Notes under the pieces: generated by a model
The model's input: the letters and a program-made list of their open reading frames with translations, nothing else
The model's database searches: none
Told to the model about the DNA's origin: nothing
NCBI GenBank assembly: GCA_036556145.1
Contig: DATBKB010000051.1
Location: 1-55,332, forward strand
Direction: 5' to 3'
From: JACDAV01 sp036556145
Lineage (GTDB): Bacteria > Chloroflexota > Limnocylindria > Limnocylindrales > CSP1-4
Length of the DNA: 55,332 bases
Shown: one piece after another, positions 1 to 7,134 of the stretch
Layout of the letters: the number at the start of each line of letters is the position of its first letter
Numbering within the stretch: the stretch's first letter is position 1
Made by a program: the position numbers and the translations under genes

Positions 1-730
1 CGGAGAAGATCCGCGTCCTCGGCTCGAAGTGCCGCGCGTAGAGATCGACCGTGGCCACTTCGGCGCCGTCCACGAGGACCTTCGCCCGGCCGCGGGTCGG
101 GCCGCTCGGCCCCCACCAGGCCACCGAGCTGCCGGCGAACGTGAACGTGGCCGTGGCGCCCGCCTCGTTCGTCCAGCGCGCGTTGCGCCCGGCGTAGGCC
201 TGGTACGGCGCCTCGCGCCAGGCACCCGTCCACGTGATCGAGCTGTGGTGCTCCTGGTAGGACCGCGTGCTGATCTCGGGCTGCGCCATCGCCTGGTACT
301 CGCGCATGACCCTCGCGACATAGCGCTTCGCATAGGCCGACCACGTCGCCTCGTTGGCGTTGCTCTTGCCGGTGAGCCACCAGTACGCGACGCGCCGCCA
401 CGAGCCGAGCCAGCGGTGGAGGTCGCGCATCTTGCCGGTCGCGACCGCGTCCTGGTTCCGGGGCGACCACGCCGCGCGCTCGATGCCGAGATACCGCTTC
501 GCCCACGGCCGCCAGTTGACCGGCATGATCTGGTACTTGCCGCGCGCGCCGCTCGACGGGTTGCGCGCGTCGTAGCGCCCGCCGGACTCGACCTGGCCGA
601 TCGCCTCGCGGAATCGATGCAGCCCGTCCGGATCGGCGGCCGTTGCCGGCAGGGGCTGCGCGATGCCAACCGCGACGGCGACGACGATGAGCGTGGCGAC
701 GGCCGCCAGTCGGCGGCTGGGCTCCGGCAA
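1..730 (-). CDS. Secreted lysozyme-like (transglycosylase-fold) protein, 3' end cut by window edge
   Basis: A TTG start at 730 is chosen because AAAGGAA lies about 7 nt upstream and it yields a complete signal peptide (arginines at 6-7, a hydrophobic run at about 9-24, AxA-type cleavage near residue 31). Residues about 37-140 look like a lysozyme/SLT-type domain: AIGQVESGGRY, with candidate catalytic E48, followed by GKYQIMPVNW and a Trp-rich helical part. After about residue 155 comes a beta-rich module with TFTFAGSSVAWWGP and RGRAKVLVDG, a jelly-roll-like segment often appended to secreted wall enzymes. The reading frame is open to base 1, so the C-terminus is missing. The likely role is cleavage or remodelling of peptidoglycan outside the membrane. 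The fold is reasonably clear; the substrate is inferred. Confidence 0.75.
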   Translation of the reverse strand, partial: MPEPSRRLAAVATLIVVAVAVGIAQPLPATAADPDGLHRFREAIGQVESGGRYDARNPSSGARGKYQIMPVNWRPWAKRYLGIERAAWSPRNQDAVATGKMRDLHRWLGSWRRVAYWWLTGKSNANEATWSAYAKRYVARVMREYQAMAQPEISTRSYQEHHSSITWTGAWREAPYQAYAGRNARWTNEAGATATFTFAGSSVAWWGPSGPTRGRAKVLVDGAEVATVDLYARHFEPRTRIFS

Positions 731-790
731 TGCGATTCCTTTCGCGTGCGTCGGGCGCGTGGATGCCGCGCGTGGCGGCGGGGGGCGCAC

Positions 791-820
791 AGGATACGAG
801 CGCCGTGACGCCCGAGGCAA
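791..820 (-). promoter_or_regulatory. Candidate sigma-70-type promoter for the lysozyme-like gene
   Basis: Read on the minus strand, a -35-like TTGCCT (815-820) and a -10-like TATCCT (791-796) are separated by 18 nt. A start site near 784 would give a leader of about 55 nt ending in the AAAGGAA ribosome site. Position and spacing support it; nothing else does. Confidence 0.4.
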
Positions 821-903
821 GACCCTGTTCGGTACGGTGATGGGTCGTTCGCGCCGATCGCGCGCGAATCAGCGCAGAAGATTCGGGTCTGTGCGGGTTG
901 CGA

Positions 904-1416
904 TCAGCCGAGGCCGAGCAGGAACGCGGCCGTCCGATCCAGCGCGTCGTCGAGCACCGGCTTGAGCGTGTGGCCGAGGCGCGGGTACGTGACGAGCTCG
1001 GCGCTGCGGAGCAGGCGCACGGACGACCGCAGCAGGTCGATCCGCGCGAACGGATCCGCCTCTCCGGAGAGGAGCAGCACGGGGCAGCGAATCGCCGTCC
1101 AATGTCCCGTGCGGAGCTCATCCGGATGGCCCGGGCGGTGGAGCGGATAGCTGAACAGCACGAGGCCGACGTAATCGGTGTCGTTGGCGGCGGCGGCCAT
1201 GCTCGCGACGCGCCCACCGAACGACTGCCCGCCGACGGCGATGCCCGCTCCGTCGGGGACGATCGAGCGAAGGACCGGCACGGCGTCCTCGGCCTTCTTC
1301 TTCGGAAGGTCGATCGCGGTCGCCTCGACGCCGCGACGCCGAAGGCCGGCGACGTGGGCCGCCATGCTCGCCGCGTTGCCGCTCGCGCCGTGCCCGATGT
1401 AGACGTGGACTGGCAT
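904..1416 (-). CDS. Small alpha/beta hydrolase (dienelactone hydrolase/KANL3-Tex30-like)
   Basis: A 170-residue single-domain alpha/beta hydrolase. Visible landmarks are the N-terminal strand VHVYIGHGASG, the nucleophile elbow GGQSFGG (Ser at about residue 65), the late strand CPVLLLSGEADPF carrying the acid, and the terminal GHTLKP with the candidate catalytic His. The length matches minimal cytosolic hydrolases that lack a cap domain. The ATG at 1416 is preferred because TACCCT stands 6 nt upstream, matching the leaderless pattern in this window. The gene diverges from the DNA glycosylase gene with only 24 bp between the start codons. The substrate cannot be read from the sequence. Confidence 0.8.
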   Translation of the reverse strand: MPVHVYIGHGASGNAASMAAHVAGLRRRGVEATAIDLPKKKAEDAVPVLRSIVPDGAGIAVGGQSFGGRVASMAAAANDTDYVGLVLFSYPLHRPGHPDELRTGHWTAIRCPVLLLSGEADPFARIDLLRSSVRLLRSAELVTYPRLGHTLKPVLDDALDRTAAFLLGLG

Positions 1417-1422
1417 GGCGAC

Positions 1423-1428
1423 AGGGTA
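1423..1428 (-). promoter_or_regulatory. Leaderless-type -10 hexamer (TACCCT) for the alpha/beta hydrolase
   Basis: TACCCT ends 6 nt before the ATG at 1416. It overlaps by two bases (TA at 1427-1428) the opposing -10 element of the glycosylase gene. Confidence 0.45.
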
Positions 1429-1432
1429 TCGT
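1427..1432 (+). promoter_or_regulatory. Leaderless-type -10 hexamer (TATCGT) for tag
   Basis: TATCGT lies 8 nt before the ATG at 1441, and no Shine-Dalgarno sequence is present. It shares its TA with the opposing element on the minus strand. Confidence 0.45.
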
Positions 1433-1440
1433 CGCGGCCG

Positions 1441-2040
1441 ATGACGCACGCCGACGGTCGCAGCCGATGCTGGTGGGCGGTCGGCGGCGCAACGCCCGAC
1501 CCGCTGATGGTTGCCTACCACGACGAGGAGTGGGGCGTCCCCGTCACCGGCGACGTCGAGCTCTTCGAGCGGCTGGCGCTCGAAGGCTTCCAGGCGGGAC
1601 TGTCGTGGGCGACGATCCTGCGCAAGCGCGAGACGTTCAGGACGGCCTTTGCCGGTTTCGACCCGGTGCGAGTCGCCGCCTTCGACGAGCGCGACCGCGA
1701 GCGGCTCATGGCCGACGCCGGCATCGTCCGGAACCGGGCCAAGATCGGGGCGACGATCGGGAATGCGAAGGCGTTCCTCGCCGTCGTCGACGAGTTCGGG
1801 GCCTTCGCCGCGTACCTCGCCTCGATCGTGCCCGGCCCGCCTCGGCCGCTGCCGCCCGACGCCCAGATGGGCGACATCCCGGCGACGACACCCGCATCGG
1901 ATGCCCTGTCGAAGGACCTGCGCCGGCGCGGGTTCGGCTTCGTCGGCTCGACGATCGTCTACGCCTTCATGCAGAGCGTCGGCCTCGTCGACGATCACCT
2001 GCCCGGCTGCTTCCGCTACGTGGGGCCGCGAGCGGGCTGA
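1441..2040 (+). CDS. tag: DNA-3-methyladenine glycosylase I
   Basis: This 199-residue protein follows the Tag family from end to end. It removes 3-methyladenine from alkylated DNA, starting base-excision repair in the cytoplasm. Sequence landmarks are the N-terminal Cys (C10), YHDEEWGVP with H27, LEGFQAGLSW containing the conserved active-site Glu, the RNRAKI and IGNAKAF helices, ASDALSKDL, and the C-terminal DDHLPGC. C10, H27, H186 and C190 correspond to the zinc ligands of E. coli Tag. The length equals the family norm. The ATG at 1441 is preceded by a TATCGT hexamer and not by a ribosome site. It is transcribed away from the neighbouring hydrolase. Confidence 0.96.
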   Translation: MTHADGRSRCWWAVGGATPDPLMVAYHDEEWGVPVTGDVELFERLALEGFQAGLSWATILRKRETFRTAFAGFDPVRVAAFDERDRERLMADAGIVRNRAKIGATIGNAKAFLAVVDEFGAFAAYLASIVPGPPRPLPPDAQMGDIPATTPASDALSKDLRRRGFGFVGSTIVYAFMQSVGLVDDHLPGCFRYVGPRAG

Positions 2041-2048
2041 GCCGGGAC

Positions 2049-2900
2049 TTAGACCTCCCGCCGATGGAGCGACCAGACGGCGAGCGCCAGCACGACGACG
2101 ACCCAGCCGACCGACCACGCGACGAACTCGGTGGGCGGCGGCGTCGAGGCATAGAAGGGGTTCGCGTCGGCGATCGGCCCGACGGTCGGGCCGGCCCCGG
2201 CGATGACGATCGGCGGCTCGAGGTGGAAGACGACGCCTCGCCAGAGGCCGTCGGTTGGAAGCACCCAGCGCGAAGCGCGGGCGGCCGTAACGAGGATCTC
2301 GACGTCGAACAGCCGCGCGATGCCGGCGAAGACGCCGGCCATCCAGGCGAGGCCGAAGAGGACGACCGCCACGGCGCCGGCGCCGACCGGCGGCAGCCGT
2401 GTCCCGAGCAGGAGCGCCAGGGTCAGCAGCACGATCCCCTGCCCGGCGAGGTACAGCGCCGCGAGCACGGGCTGGGGCGGCGTGTGACCGGTGAGGACGC
2501 CGACGACCGCGATCTCGAGCAGCGCCGACGCGATCGCGTAGACCGACAGGACGGCGACGAGCCCGAGCCACCGGCCGAGGACGAGGTCGGCCCGCCGAAT
2601 CGGCCGGGCGAGCATCGCCAGCGCAACGCCCGATTCGATGTCGCCGGCGATCGCCGGGGCGGCAAGGAACGCCGCGGTCATCGCGACGACGAAGCTGAAC
2701 ATGAAGGCCACGAGGATCAGGACCTGCGAGACGCCGAGACGGATGGACAGCTCGTCCGCGCCGTTCTCGCGAGCCAGGCTCGCCAGGCGCTCGATCCCCC
2801 ACCCCGTGAGCGCGACACTGCCGACGGTCAGGATCAGCAGCAGCCAGAGGAGCCGGCGCCGCGCCGCCTCGCGGACGGTGAGCCAGGCGATGGTCCTCAT
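2049..2900 (-). CDS. ABC-2 type transporter permease
   Basis: A 283-residue integral membrane protein with about six hydrophobic segments. The first follows a short basic N-terminus (TVREAARRRLLWLLLILTV), and the IAGDIESGVA loop with LARPIRR is typical of ABC-2 permeases. It would form the membrane part of an exporter driven by the ATPase encoded just upstream; the ATG overlaps that gene's TGA (ATGA, 2897-2900), indicating translational coupling. A long extracytoplasmic loop lies between the fifth and last membrane segments. The exported substrate is unknown. Related two-gene exporters move drugs, lipids or antibiotics, but nothing here decides it. Confidence 0.85.
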   Translation of the reverse strand: MRTIAWLTVREAARRRLLWLLLILTVGSVALTGWGIERLASLARENGADELSIRLGVSQVLILVAFMFSFVVAMTAAFLAAPAIAGDIESGVALAMLARPIRRADLVLGRWLGLVAVLSVYAIASALLEIAVVGVLTGHTPPQPVLAALYLAGQGIVLLTLALLLGTRLPPVGAGAVAVVLFGLAWMAGVFAGIARLFDVEILVTAARASRWVLPTDGLWRGVVFHLEPPIVIAGAGPTVGPIADANPFYASTPPPTEFVAWSVGWVVVVLALAVWSLHRREV

Positions 2901-3910
2901 GCCGTCGCGTCGTCCGCGTCCGGGCCGGCCGGACGGGCCGGTCCGGCCGTATCCGCCGGACCCGCCGGGCCCGGCGCTCGCCCGCCCGACACGAGCGCGA
3001 TGAAGTGGTCCTCGAGGGAGCCCCGCCCGGCGTCGACGTCCTGGATCCGGGCGCCCTTCGCGACGAGCGCGGCGACCACGTCGGGAACGCGCGCGGGGTC
3101 GATCGGATCGATCCTCAGGCGGTCGTCGCGGACCTCGACCGGCCCGAAGGCGGCGAGCGCCATGAGCGCCTCGGCGGAGACACCGGCCGCCCGGATGGTC
3201 AGCGCCGGTCGGCCGAGCAGCTCGTCGAGCCGCCCCGCGGCGATGACCTTGCCGCCGTCGACGATCGCGACCCGATCGCAGACGCGCTCGACCTCGGTCA
3301 GGAGATGCGAGTTGAGGAAGACGGTCGTGCCACGCTCGCGGGCGCGTCGGATGATCGTCCGGACGTCGAGGCGACCAACCGGGTCGAGGGCGGACGTCGG
3401 CTCGTCGAGGAATACGAGGTCCGGCCTGCCGAGAAGCGCGGCAGCGAGTCCGAGCCGCTGCTGCATGCCCTTCGAGTAGGTGCCGACGAACGACTCCGCT
3501 CGATCGGCGAGGCCGACGAGCCCGAGGACCTCCTCGACGTTCTTCGGCGTCCGGTCCGCCGGGTGGCGGGCGAGCCGCGCGTGGAGCTCGAGGACCTCGC
3601 GGCCACGGAGCCACGCCTGGTAGCGGAACAGCTCGGGGAGGTAGCCGATCCGGGCGCGCACGTCGCGGTCACCGAGGCGCCGGCCGAGCAGCTCGGCGCG
3701 CCCCCGCGAGGGCCGAGCGAGGCCGAGGAGCACCTTGACTGCGGTCGTCTTGCCCGCCCCGTTCGGGCCGAGGAAGCCGAAGACCTCCCCGCGCTCGACG
3801 GTCATCGACAGGTCCTCGAGGGCGACCGTCCGGCCGTAGCGCTTCGCGAGGCGCTCCGTGCGGACGGCGGGCCCGGCCGAAGGCGTTGACACGCTAGCTG
3901 TCACGGGCAC
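2897..3910 (-). CDS. ABC transporter ATP-binding protein (ABC-2 exporter)
   Basis: A 337-residue ATPase with all nucleotide-binding motifs: Walker A GPNGAGKT, signature YSKGMQQR (a usual LSGGQ variant in this class), Walker B LVFLDEP and H-loop SHLLTEVE. The C-terminal 100 or so residues carry the extra regulatory domain seen in drug/antibiotic exporters of this type and end in a Pro/Ala/Gly-rich tail. Translation starts at a GTG (3910); no strong ribosome site is seen. It powers the permease encoded by the overlapping downstream gene. It diverges from the small zinc-ribbon-like gene 44 bp away. Confidence 0.9.
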   Translation of the reverse strand: MPVTASVSTPSAGPAVRTERLAKRYGRTVALEDLSMTVERGEVFGFLGPNGAGKTTAVKVLLGLARPSRGRAELLGRRLGDRDVRARIGYLPELFRYQAWLRGREVLELHARLARHPADRTPKNVEEVLGLVGLADRAESFVGTYSKGMQQRLGLAAALLGRPDLVFLDEPTSALDPVGRLDVRTIIRRARERGTTVFLNSHLLTEVERVCDRVAIVDGGKVIAAGRLDELLGRPALTIRAAGVSAEALMALAAFGPVEVRDDRLRIDPIDPARVPDVVAALVAKGARIQDVDAGRGSLEDHFIALVSGGRAPGPAGPADTAGPARPAGPDADDATA

Positions 3911-3954
3911 GCGGGAAGGTTCGCACGCAACCCGCCGAGAAAGGACGACTCGAG

Positions 3955-4095
3955 ATGATCACGATCGATTGCCCCTGGTGCGAAGCCACCGTTCACATGG
4001 ACGGCCGGGAGGCCGCCCTTCGTTGCGACGGCTGCTCCGTCGAGGTCGAGCTGGCCCCGGATGAGGCGGCCGTGGAGGTTCGTCGGGCGGCCTGA
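3955..4095 (+). CDS. Tiny zinc-ribbon-like protein (46 aa)
   Basis: A short open frame whose product begins MITIDCPWCEA and has a second pair in RCDGCSVEVEL. The four cysteines (CPWC at 6-9 and CDGC at 24-27) are spaced as in a one-knuckle zinc ribbon. AAAGGA sits about 10 nt before the ATG, and the third-position G+C bias is strong, so it is very probably translated. The C-terminal third is acidic. Function unknown: such proteins may be metal sensors, chaperone-like, or adaptors. It diverges from the ABC exporter genes and precedes the aldolase gene by about 105 bp. Confidence 0.7.
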   Translation: MITIDCPWCEATVHMDGREAALRCDGCSVEVELAPDEAAVEVRRAA

Positions 4096-4188
4096 CGCGG
4101 GGCGGCTCGTCGCACGGCCCCATGATGCGCGACGCGCGCCACAGGACGCCGTTCGCGTGCCGTCCGCGTCTCGCCCGCCGGGCGCGGC

Positions 4189-4194
4189 TACGAT
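4189..4194 (+). promoter_or_regulatory. Leaderless-type -10 hexamer (TACGAT) for the aldolase
   Basis: TACGAT ends exactly 6 nt before the GTG at 4201. There is no Shine-Dalgarno sequence, so the mRNA probably begins at or next to the start codon. Confidence 0.45.
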
Positions 4195-4200
4195 GCCGCG

Positions 4201-4872
4201 GTGGACGAGGGGCGGCTGAGGGAGGCGCTCGTCGCGGCCGGGGCCCGCCTCGGCGCGCGCGGCCTCATCGCCGCCGGCGAAGGCAACGCGTCGATCCGAC
4301 TGGACGAGGGCCGCCTGCTGATCACGCCGTCGGGCCGGCGGAAGGACGAGCTGTCCCCGGCGCATCTCGTCGTCGTGTCGGCGCGCGGCGTGGGGACCGA
4401 GGCCGCCGGGACAGGCCCGCGGCCGTCCTCGGACGTGGCGATCCATCGCGCGATCTACGCCGCCCGCCCGGACGTCGGCGCAATCGTTCACGCGCACATT
4501 CCGGCGGCGATGGCGCTCACCGTGGCGGGCGAGGCGCCCGACCCGGCGGCCTTGCCGGAGACGGCGCTGTTCCTGCCGCGGCTGCCGGTGGTGCCACTCG
4601 CCGCACCGGGTAGTGACGAGCTGGCGGCCGCGATCGCGGCGGTGCTTGCCGCGGGCGCACCGAAGCCGGGCGCCGTCCTGCTCGAGCGTCACGGGGCCGT
4701 TGCGGTCGGCGACGGCGAGGACCGGGAGGCGGCCGTGGCCCAGGCCGTGGATCGGATCGAGCTGATCGACGTCCTATGCCGCGTCTGGCGCGACGCACTG
4801 CTGATCCGGGCCGCGCGGCGCGACGATACTGGCCGCGCGGGGTCCGACCGGCGCCACGAGGAGGGACGATGA
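4201..4872 (+). CDS. Class II aldolase/adducin family protein
   Basis: A 223-residue protein of the L-fuculose-phosphate aldolase/ribulose-5-phosphate epimerase superfamily. Visible motifs are GEGNASIRLD (phosphate-loop region), ITPSGRRKDEL, PSSDVAIHRAIY, the HAH zinc pair in IVHAHIPAA, and the third zinc His in LLERHGAVAV. These enzymes cleave or epimerise sugar phosphates with a zinc-bound enediolate. The position usually holding the catalytic Glu (PSSE) is Asp here, so the chemistry may differ from FucA. It starts at GTG 4201 behind TACGAT. Its TGA overlaps the ATG of the aquaporin gene (ATGA), so the two form an operon, which could hint at polyol or sugar metabolism. Confidence 0.82.
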   Translation: MDEGRLREALVAAGARLGARGLIAAGEGNASIRLDEGRLLITPSGRRKDELSPAHLVVVSARGVGTEAAGTGPRPSSDVAIHRAIYAARPDVGAIVHAHIPAAMALTVAGEAPDPAALPETALFLPRLPVVPLAAPGSDELAAAIAAVLAAGAPKPGAVLLERHGAVAVGDGEDREAAVAQAVDRIELIDVLCRVWRDALLIRAARRDDTGRAGSDRRHEEGR

Positions 4873-5522
4873 ACACGCGGAAGTACCTGGCCGAGCTCGC
4901 CGGCACATTCGTGCTGGTCTTCGGCGGCTCGATGAGCATCCTGGCCGCGACCGCGATGGGCGCGCCGGTGCTCGTCGTCGTGCCGCTCGGCTTCGGCCTC
5001 GCGCTGCTCGCGGGAATCTTCGCGGTCGGAGCGGTGTCGGGCGGACACTTCAATCCCGCCGTCACGCTCGGGGCATTGCTGGATGGCCGGATCAACCCCG
5101 TCGACGCGGCCGCGTACGCGATCGCACAGGTCGTGGGCGCGGTCGCGGCATCGGCCGCGATCCTGGCGATCCTCGGGAGCCAGGCGAGCGTCGCAGCGAC
5201 GAGGAACGGCCCGGGCCAGGGCGTGTCCGACATCGGCGCGTTCGCGGTCGAGGTGGTGCTGACCGCGATCTTCCTGCTCGTGATCCTGACCGTCACGCGG
5301 AGCGTGCCGGCGCACGCGCCGTTCGCCATCCCCCTCACGCTCGTGATGATCCACCTGGCCGGCATCCCGTTCAGCGGCGCATCGGTCAACCCCGCCCGCT
5401 CCCTCGGTCCGGCGCTCGTGGGCGGCGAGCTCGCCTCGCTCTGGATCTACCTGACGGCGCCGTTCGTGGGCGCCGTGATCGGTTGGGCGCTGTACCGGGC
5501 GTTCGGCTCGGACAGGAGCTGA
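4869..5522 (+). CDS. MIP family channel (aquaporin/glycerol facilitator)
   Basis: A 217-residue channel with six predicted membrane helices and two pore half-helices. Both NPA signatures are intact: HFNPAVT in the first half and ASVNPARS in the second, the latter carrying the Arg of the selectivity filter. The His of the first-half GGHFNPA and the short length are closer to water-type aquaporins, but selectivity between water and glycerol cannot be decided. GGAGG precedes the ATG, and the start overlaps the aldolase stop codon. It acts in the cytoplasmic membrane, passing water or small neutral solutes. Confidence 0.92.
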   Translation: MNTRKYLAELAGTFVLVFGGSMSILAATAMGAPVLVVVPLGFGLALLAGIFAVGAVSGGHFNPAVTLGALLDGRINPVDAAAYAIAQVVGAVAASAAILAILGSQASVAATRNGPGQGVSDIGAFAVEVVLTAIFLLVILTVTRSVPAHAPFAIPLTLVMIHLAGIPFSGASVNPARSLGPALVGGELASLWIYLTAPFVGAVIGWALYRAFGSDRS

Positions 5523-5673
5523 GGAAGGCGTTCGGGGCCGGTTCACGCACGGGGCCCCTGAGGCGCAACGCCGACGCAAGCGTGCCTATGCCTCTACCGG
5601 CGCCAGCGACACACCGCCGGGCGGACCATGCTTCCCCGCGGCAGGCCCGCGGCGACCCAGCAAGGACGTGTCG

Positions 5674-5916
5674 ATGGACCCCGCGATCGCTCCCCTTCTC
5701 CTCGTCGCGTTCGGGGCAGCCCTCTGGAGCACGTGGACGGAGCTCCGCAGCTCGCTCCAGCCCGCCACGTGCAGCGAGTGCCCCCACTGCCGAACCCTCC
5801 TCGACGCCAGACGGCGCGAAGCCGAGGAGGAAGCTCGACGCCAGGCCGAGCTCCGGACCTGGTACGCCCGGCGCCACGGGCTCGAGGACGACAATCCCGA
5901 CCGCTCCCGCGACTGA
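5674..5916 (+). CDS. Small membrane-anchored CxxCxxC protein (80 aa)
   Basis: The protein begins MDPAIAPLLLVAFGAALW, one hydrophobic helix, followed by CSECPHC at about residues 34-40 and a charged helical C-terminus rich in Arg and Glu. AAGGA at 5662-5666 lies 7 nt before this ATG, which is why it is preferred over the GTG six bases upstream. Third-position G+C is high. The three closely spaced cysteines suggest metal or redox binding at the membrane face. No family is recognised. It converges on the peptide-transporter ATPase gene, 30 bp away. Confidence 0.6.
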   Translation: MDPAIAPLLLVAFGAALWSTWTELRSSLQPATCSECPHCRTLLDARRREAEEEARRQAELRTWYARRHGLEDDNPDRSRD

Positions 5917-5946
5917 GTCGCGGAGCGCCCGGCCCATCTGCCTGGC

Positions 5947-7134
5947 CTAGGGCAATCTCGGGCCGGCGTCCGCGGGAGGCGCACCGCCCGCGCCCGGAAG
6001 GCGCGATTCGACGGCCGCGGCGATGGGGTCCGGGATCGGCTCCTTCTCGCCGACGCCGACCTCCCCAGCGCCATTTCCGGCGAGCGCCGCGGGAATCGCG
6101 GTCGTCGCCGGGAGAACCGGGAGCGACCGACCGCCCTCCACGAGCCAGCACGCGGCCGATTGTCCCGCACCGACGTCGAACAGCGGCGGCTCCTCGACGC
6201 GGCACCGATCGAATGCGAGCGGGCAACGCGGGTGAAACCGACAGCCGGTGGGGATGTGGGCCGCGTCGGGCGTCTCGCCGACGAGAATCGTCCGGCGGCG
6301 TCGAACCCCGGCCGTGGGAGGCGTTGTCGAGGGCGCCACGCTGATCAGCGCCTTCGTGTACGGGTTGTGCGGGTCGCGGATGACCTGCGCCGCCGGACCG
6401 ATCTCCATGATCTTGCCGAGGTACATCACGGCGATCCGGTCGGCGAGGAGCCAGGCGAGCGACAGGTCGTGGGTGATGAACAGGTAGGTCAGGCCGCGCT
6501 CCTCGCGCAGATCGAGCATGAGCCGCAGGAGCTCCGTGCGGATCGAGACGTCGAGCATCGAGACCGGCTCGTCCGCGACGACGAGCTCCGGGTCCATGAC
6601 GAGGGCGCCGGCGATGACGACGCGCTGCCGCTGGCCGCCGGACAGCTCGTGCGGGAAGCGGAAGGCGTAGTCGGCCGCCGGCCGGAGGCCGGCCGCTTCG
6701 AGGGCTCGGGTCACCCGAGCCTCGAGATCGTCCGCGGACGACGCGAGCCGGTTGACCTGGATCGGCTCGGCGACGAAGTCGTGGATCGTCTGCTTCGGGT
6801 TGAGCGTCTCGTACGGGTCCTGGAAGATGATCTGGACCCGCCGCCGGTACGTCCGCAGCTCCCGGCTCCGGCCGAGGCCCGTCACGTCGCGCCCGTCGAA
6901 CCGCACCCGCCCGCCCGTCGGCTTCGTGAGCTTGACGACCACACGACCGGTCGTCGTCTTGCCGCTCCCCGACTCCCCAACGAGCGCGAGCACCTCGCCC
7001 TTGCGGATCGCGAGGTTGATCCCGTCGACGGCCCGGATGAACCCGCGCGAGCGGCGCAGGAGCGAGTCGAGGAGGCCACCCCGGATCGGGAAGTGGACCT
7101 CGAGGTTCTCGAGGCGGAGCAGCTCCTCGGTCAT
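5947..7134 (-). CDS. Peptide ABC importer ATPase (OppF/DppF type)
   Basis: A 395-residue ATPase with Walker A GESGSGKTT, Q-loop IIFQDPYETLNP, signature LSGGQRQR, Walker B LVVADEP and H-loop FITHDLS. The C-terminal oligopeptide-transporter signature is present with its cysteine cluster (GCRFHPRCPLAF, then DRC and ACW), which may hold an iron-sulfur centre. Beyond this the protein runs about 60 residues into a Pro/Ala-rich tail that most relatives lack. It is the last gene of the importer operon; its ATG overlaps the TGA of the second ATPase gene. With the two permeases and binding protein it imports peptides or related solutes. Confidence 0.93.
   Translation of the reverse strand: MTEELLRLENLEVHFPIRGGLLDSLLRRSRGFIRAVDGINLAIRKGEVLALVGESGSGKTTTGRVVVKLTKPTGGRVRFDGRDVTGLGRSRELRTYRRRVQIIFQDPYETLNPKQTIHDFVAEPIQVNRLASSADDLEARVTRALEAAGLRPAADYAFRFPHELSGGQRQRVVIAGALVMDPELVVADEPVSMLDVSIRTELLRLMLDLREERGLTYLFITHDLSLAWLLADRIAVMYLGKIMEIGPAAQVIRDPHNPYTKALISVAPSTTPPTAGVRRRRTILVGETPDAAHIPTGCRFHPRCPLAFDRCRVEEPPLFDVGAGQSAACWLVEGGRSLPVLPATTAIPAALAGNGAGEVGVGEKEPIPDPIAAAVESRLPGAGGAPPADAGPRLP

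Noticed and set aside
29..808. A 259-codon plus-strand frame across the lysozyme-like gene
   Set aside because: Arg/Ala/Pro-rich shadow. The minus strand gives a signal peptide and a clear lysozyme-type domain.
1467..3479. A 670-codon plus-strand frame spanning tag and the ABC genes
   Set aside because: Compositional frame overlapping three well-supported genes; its translation has no recognisable domain.
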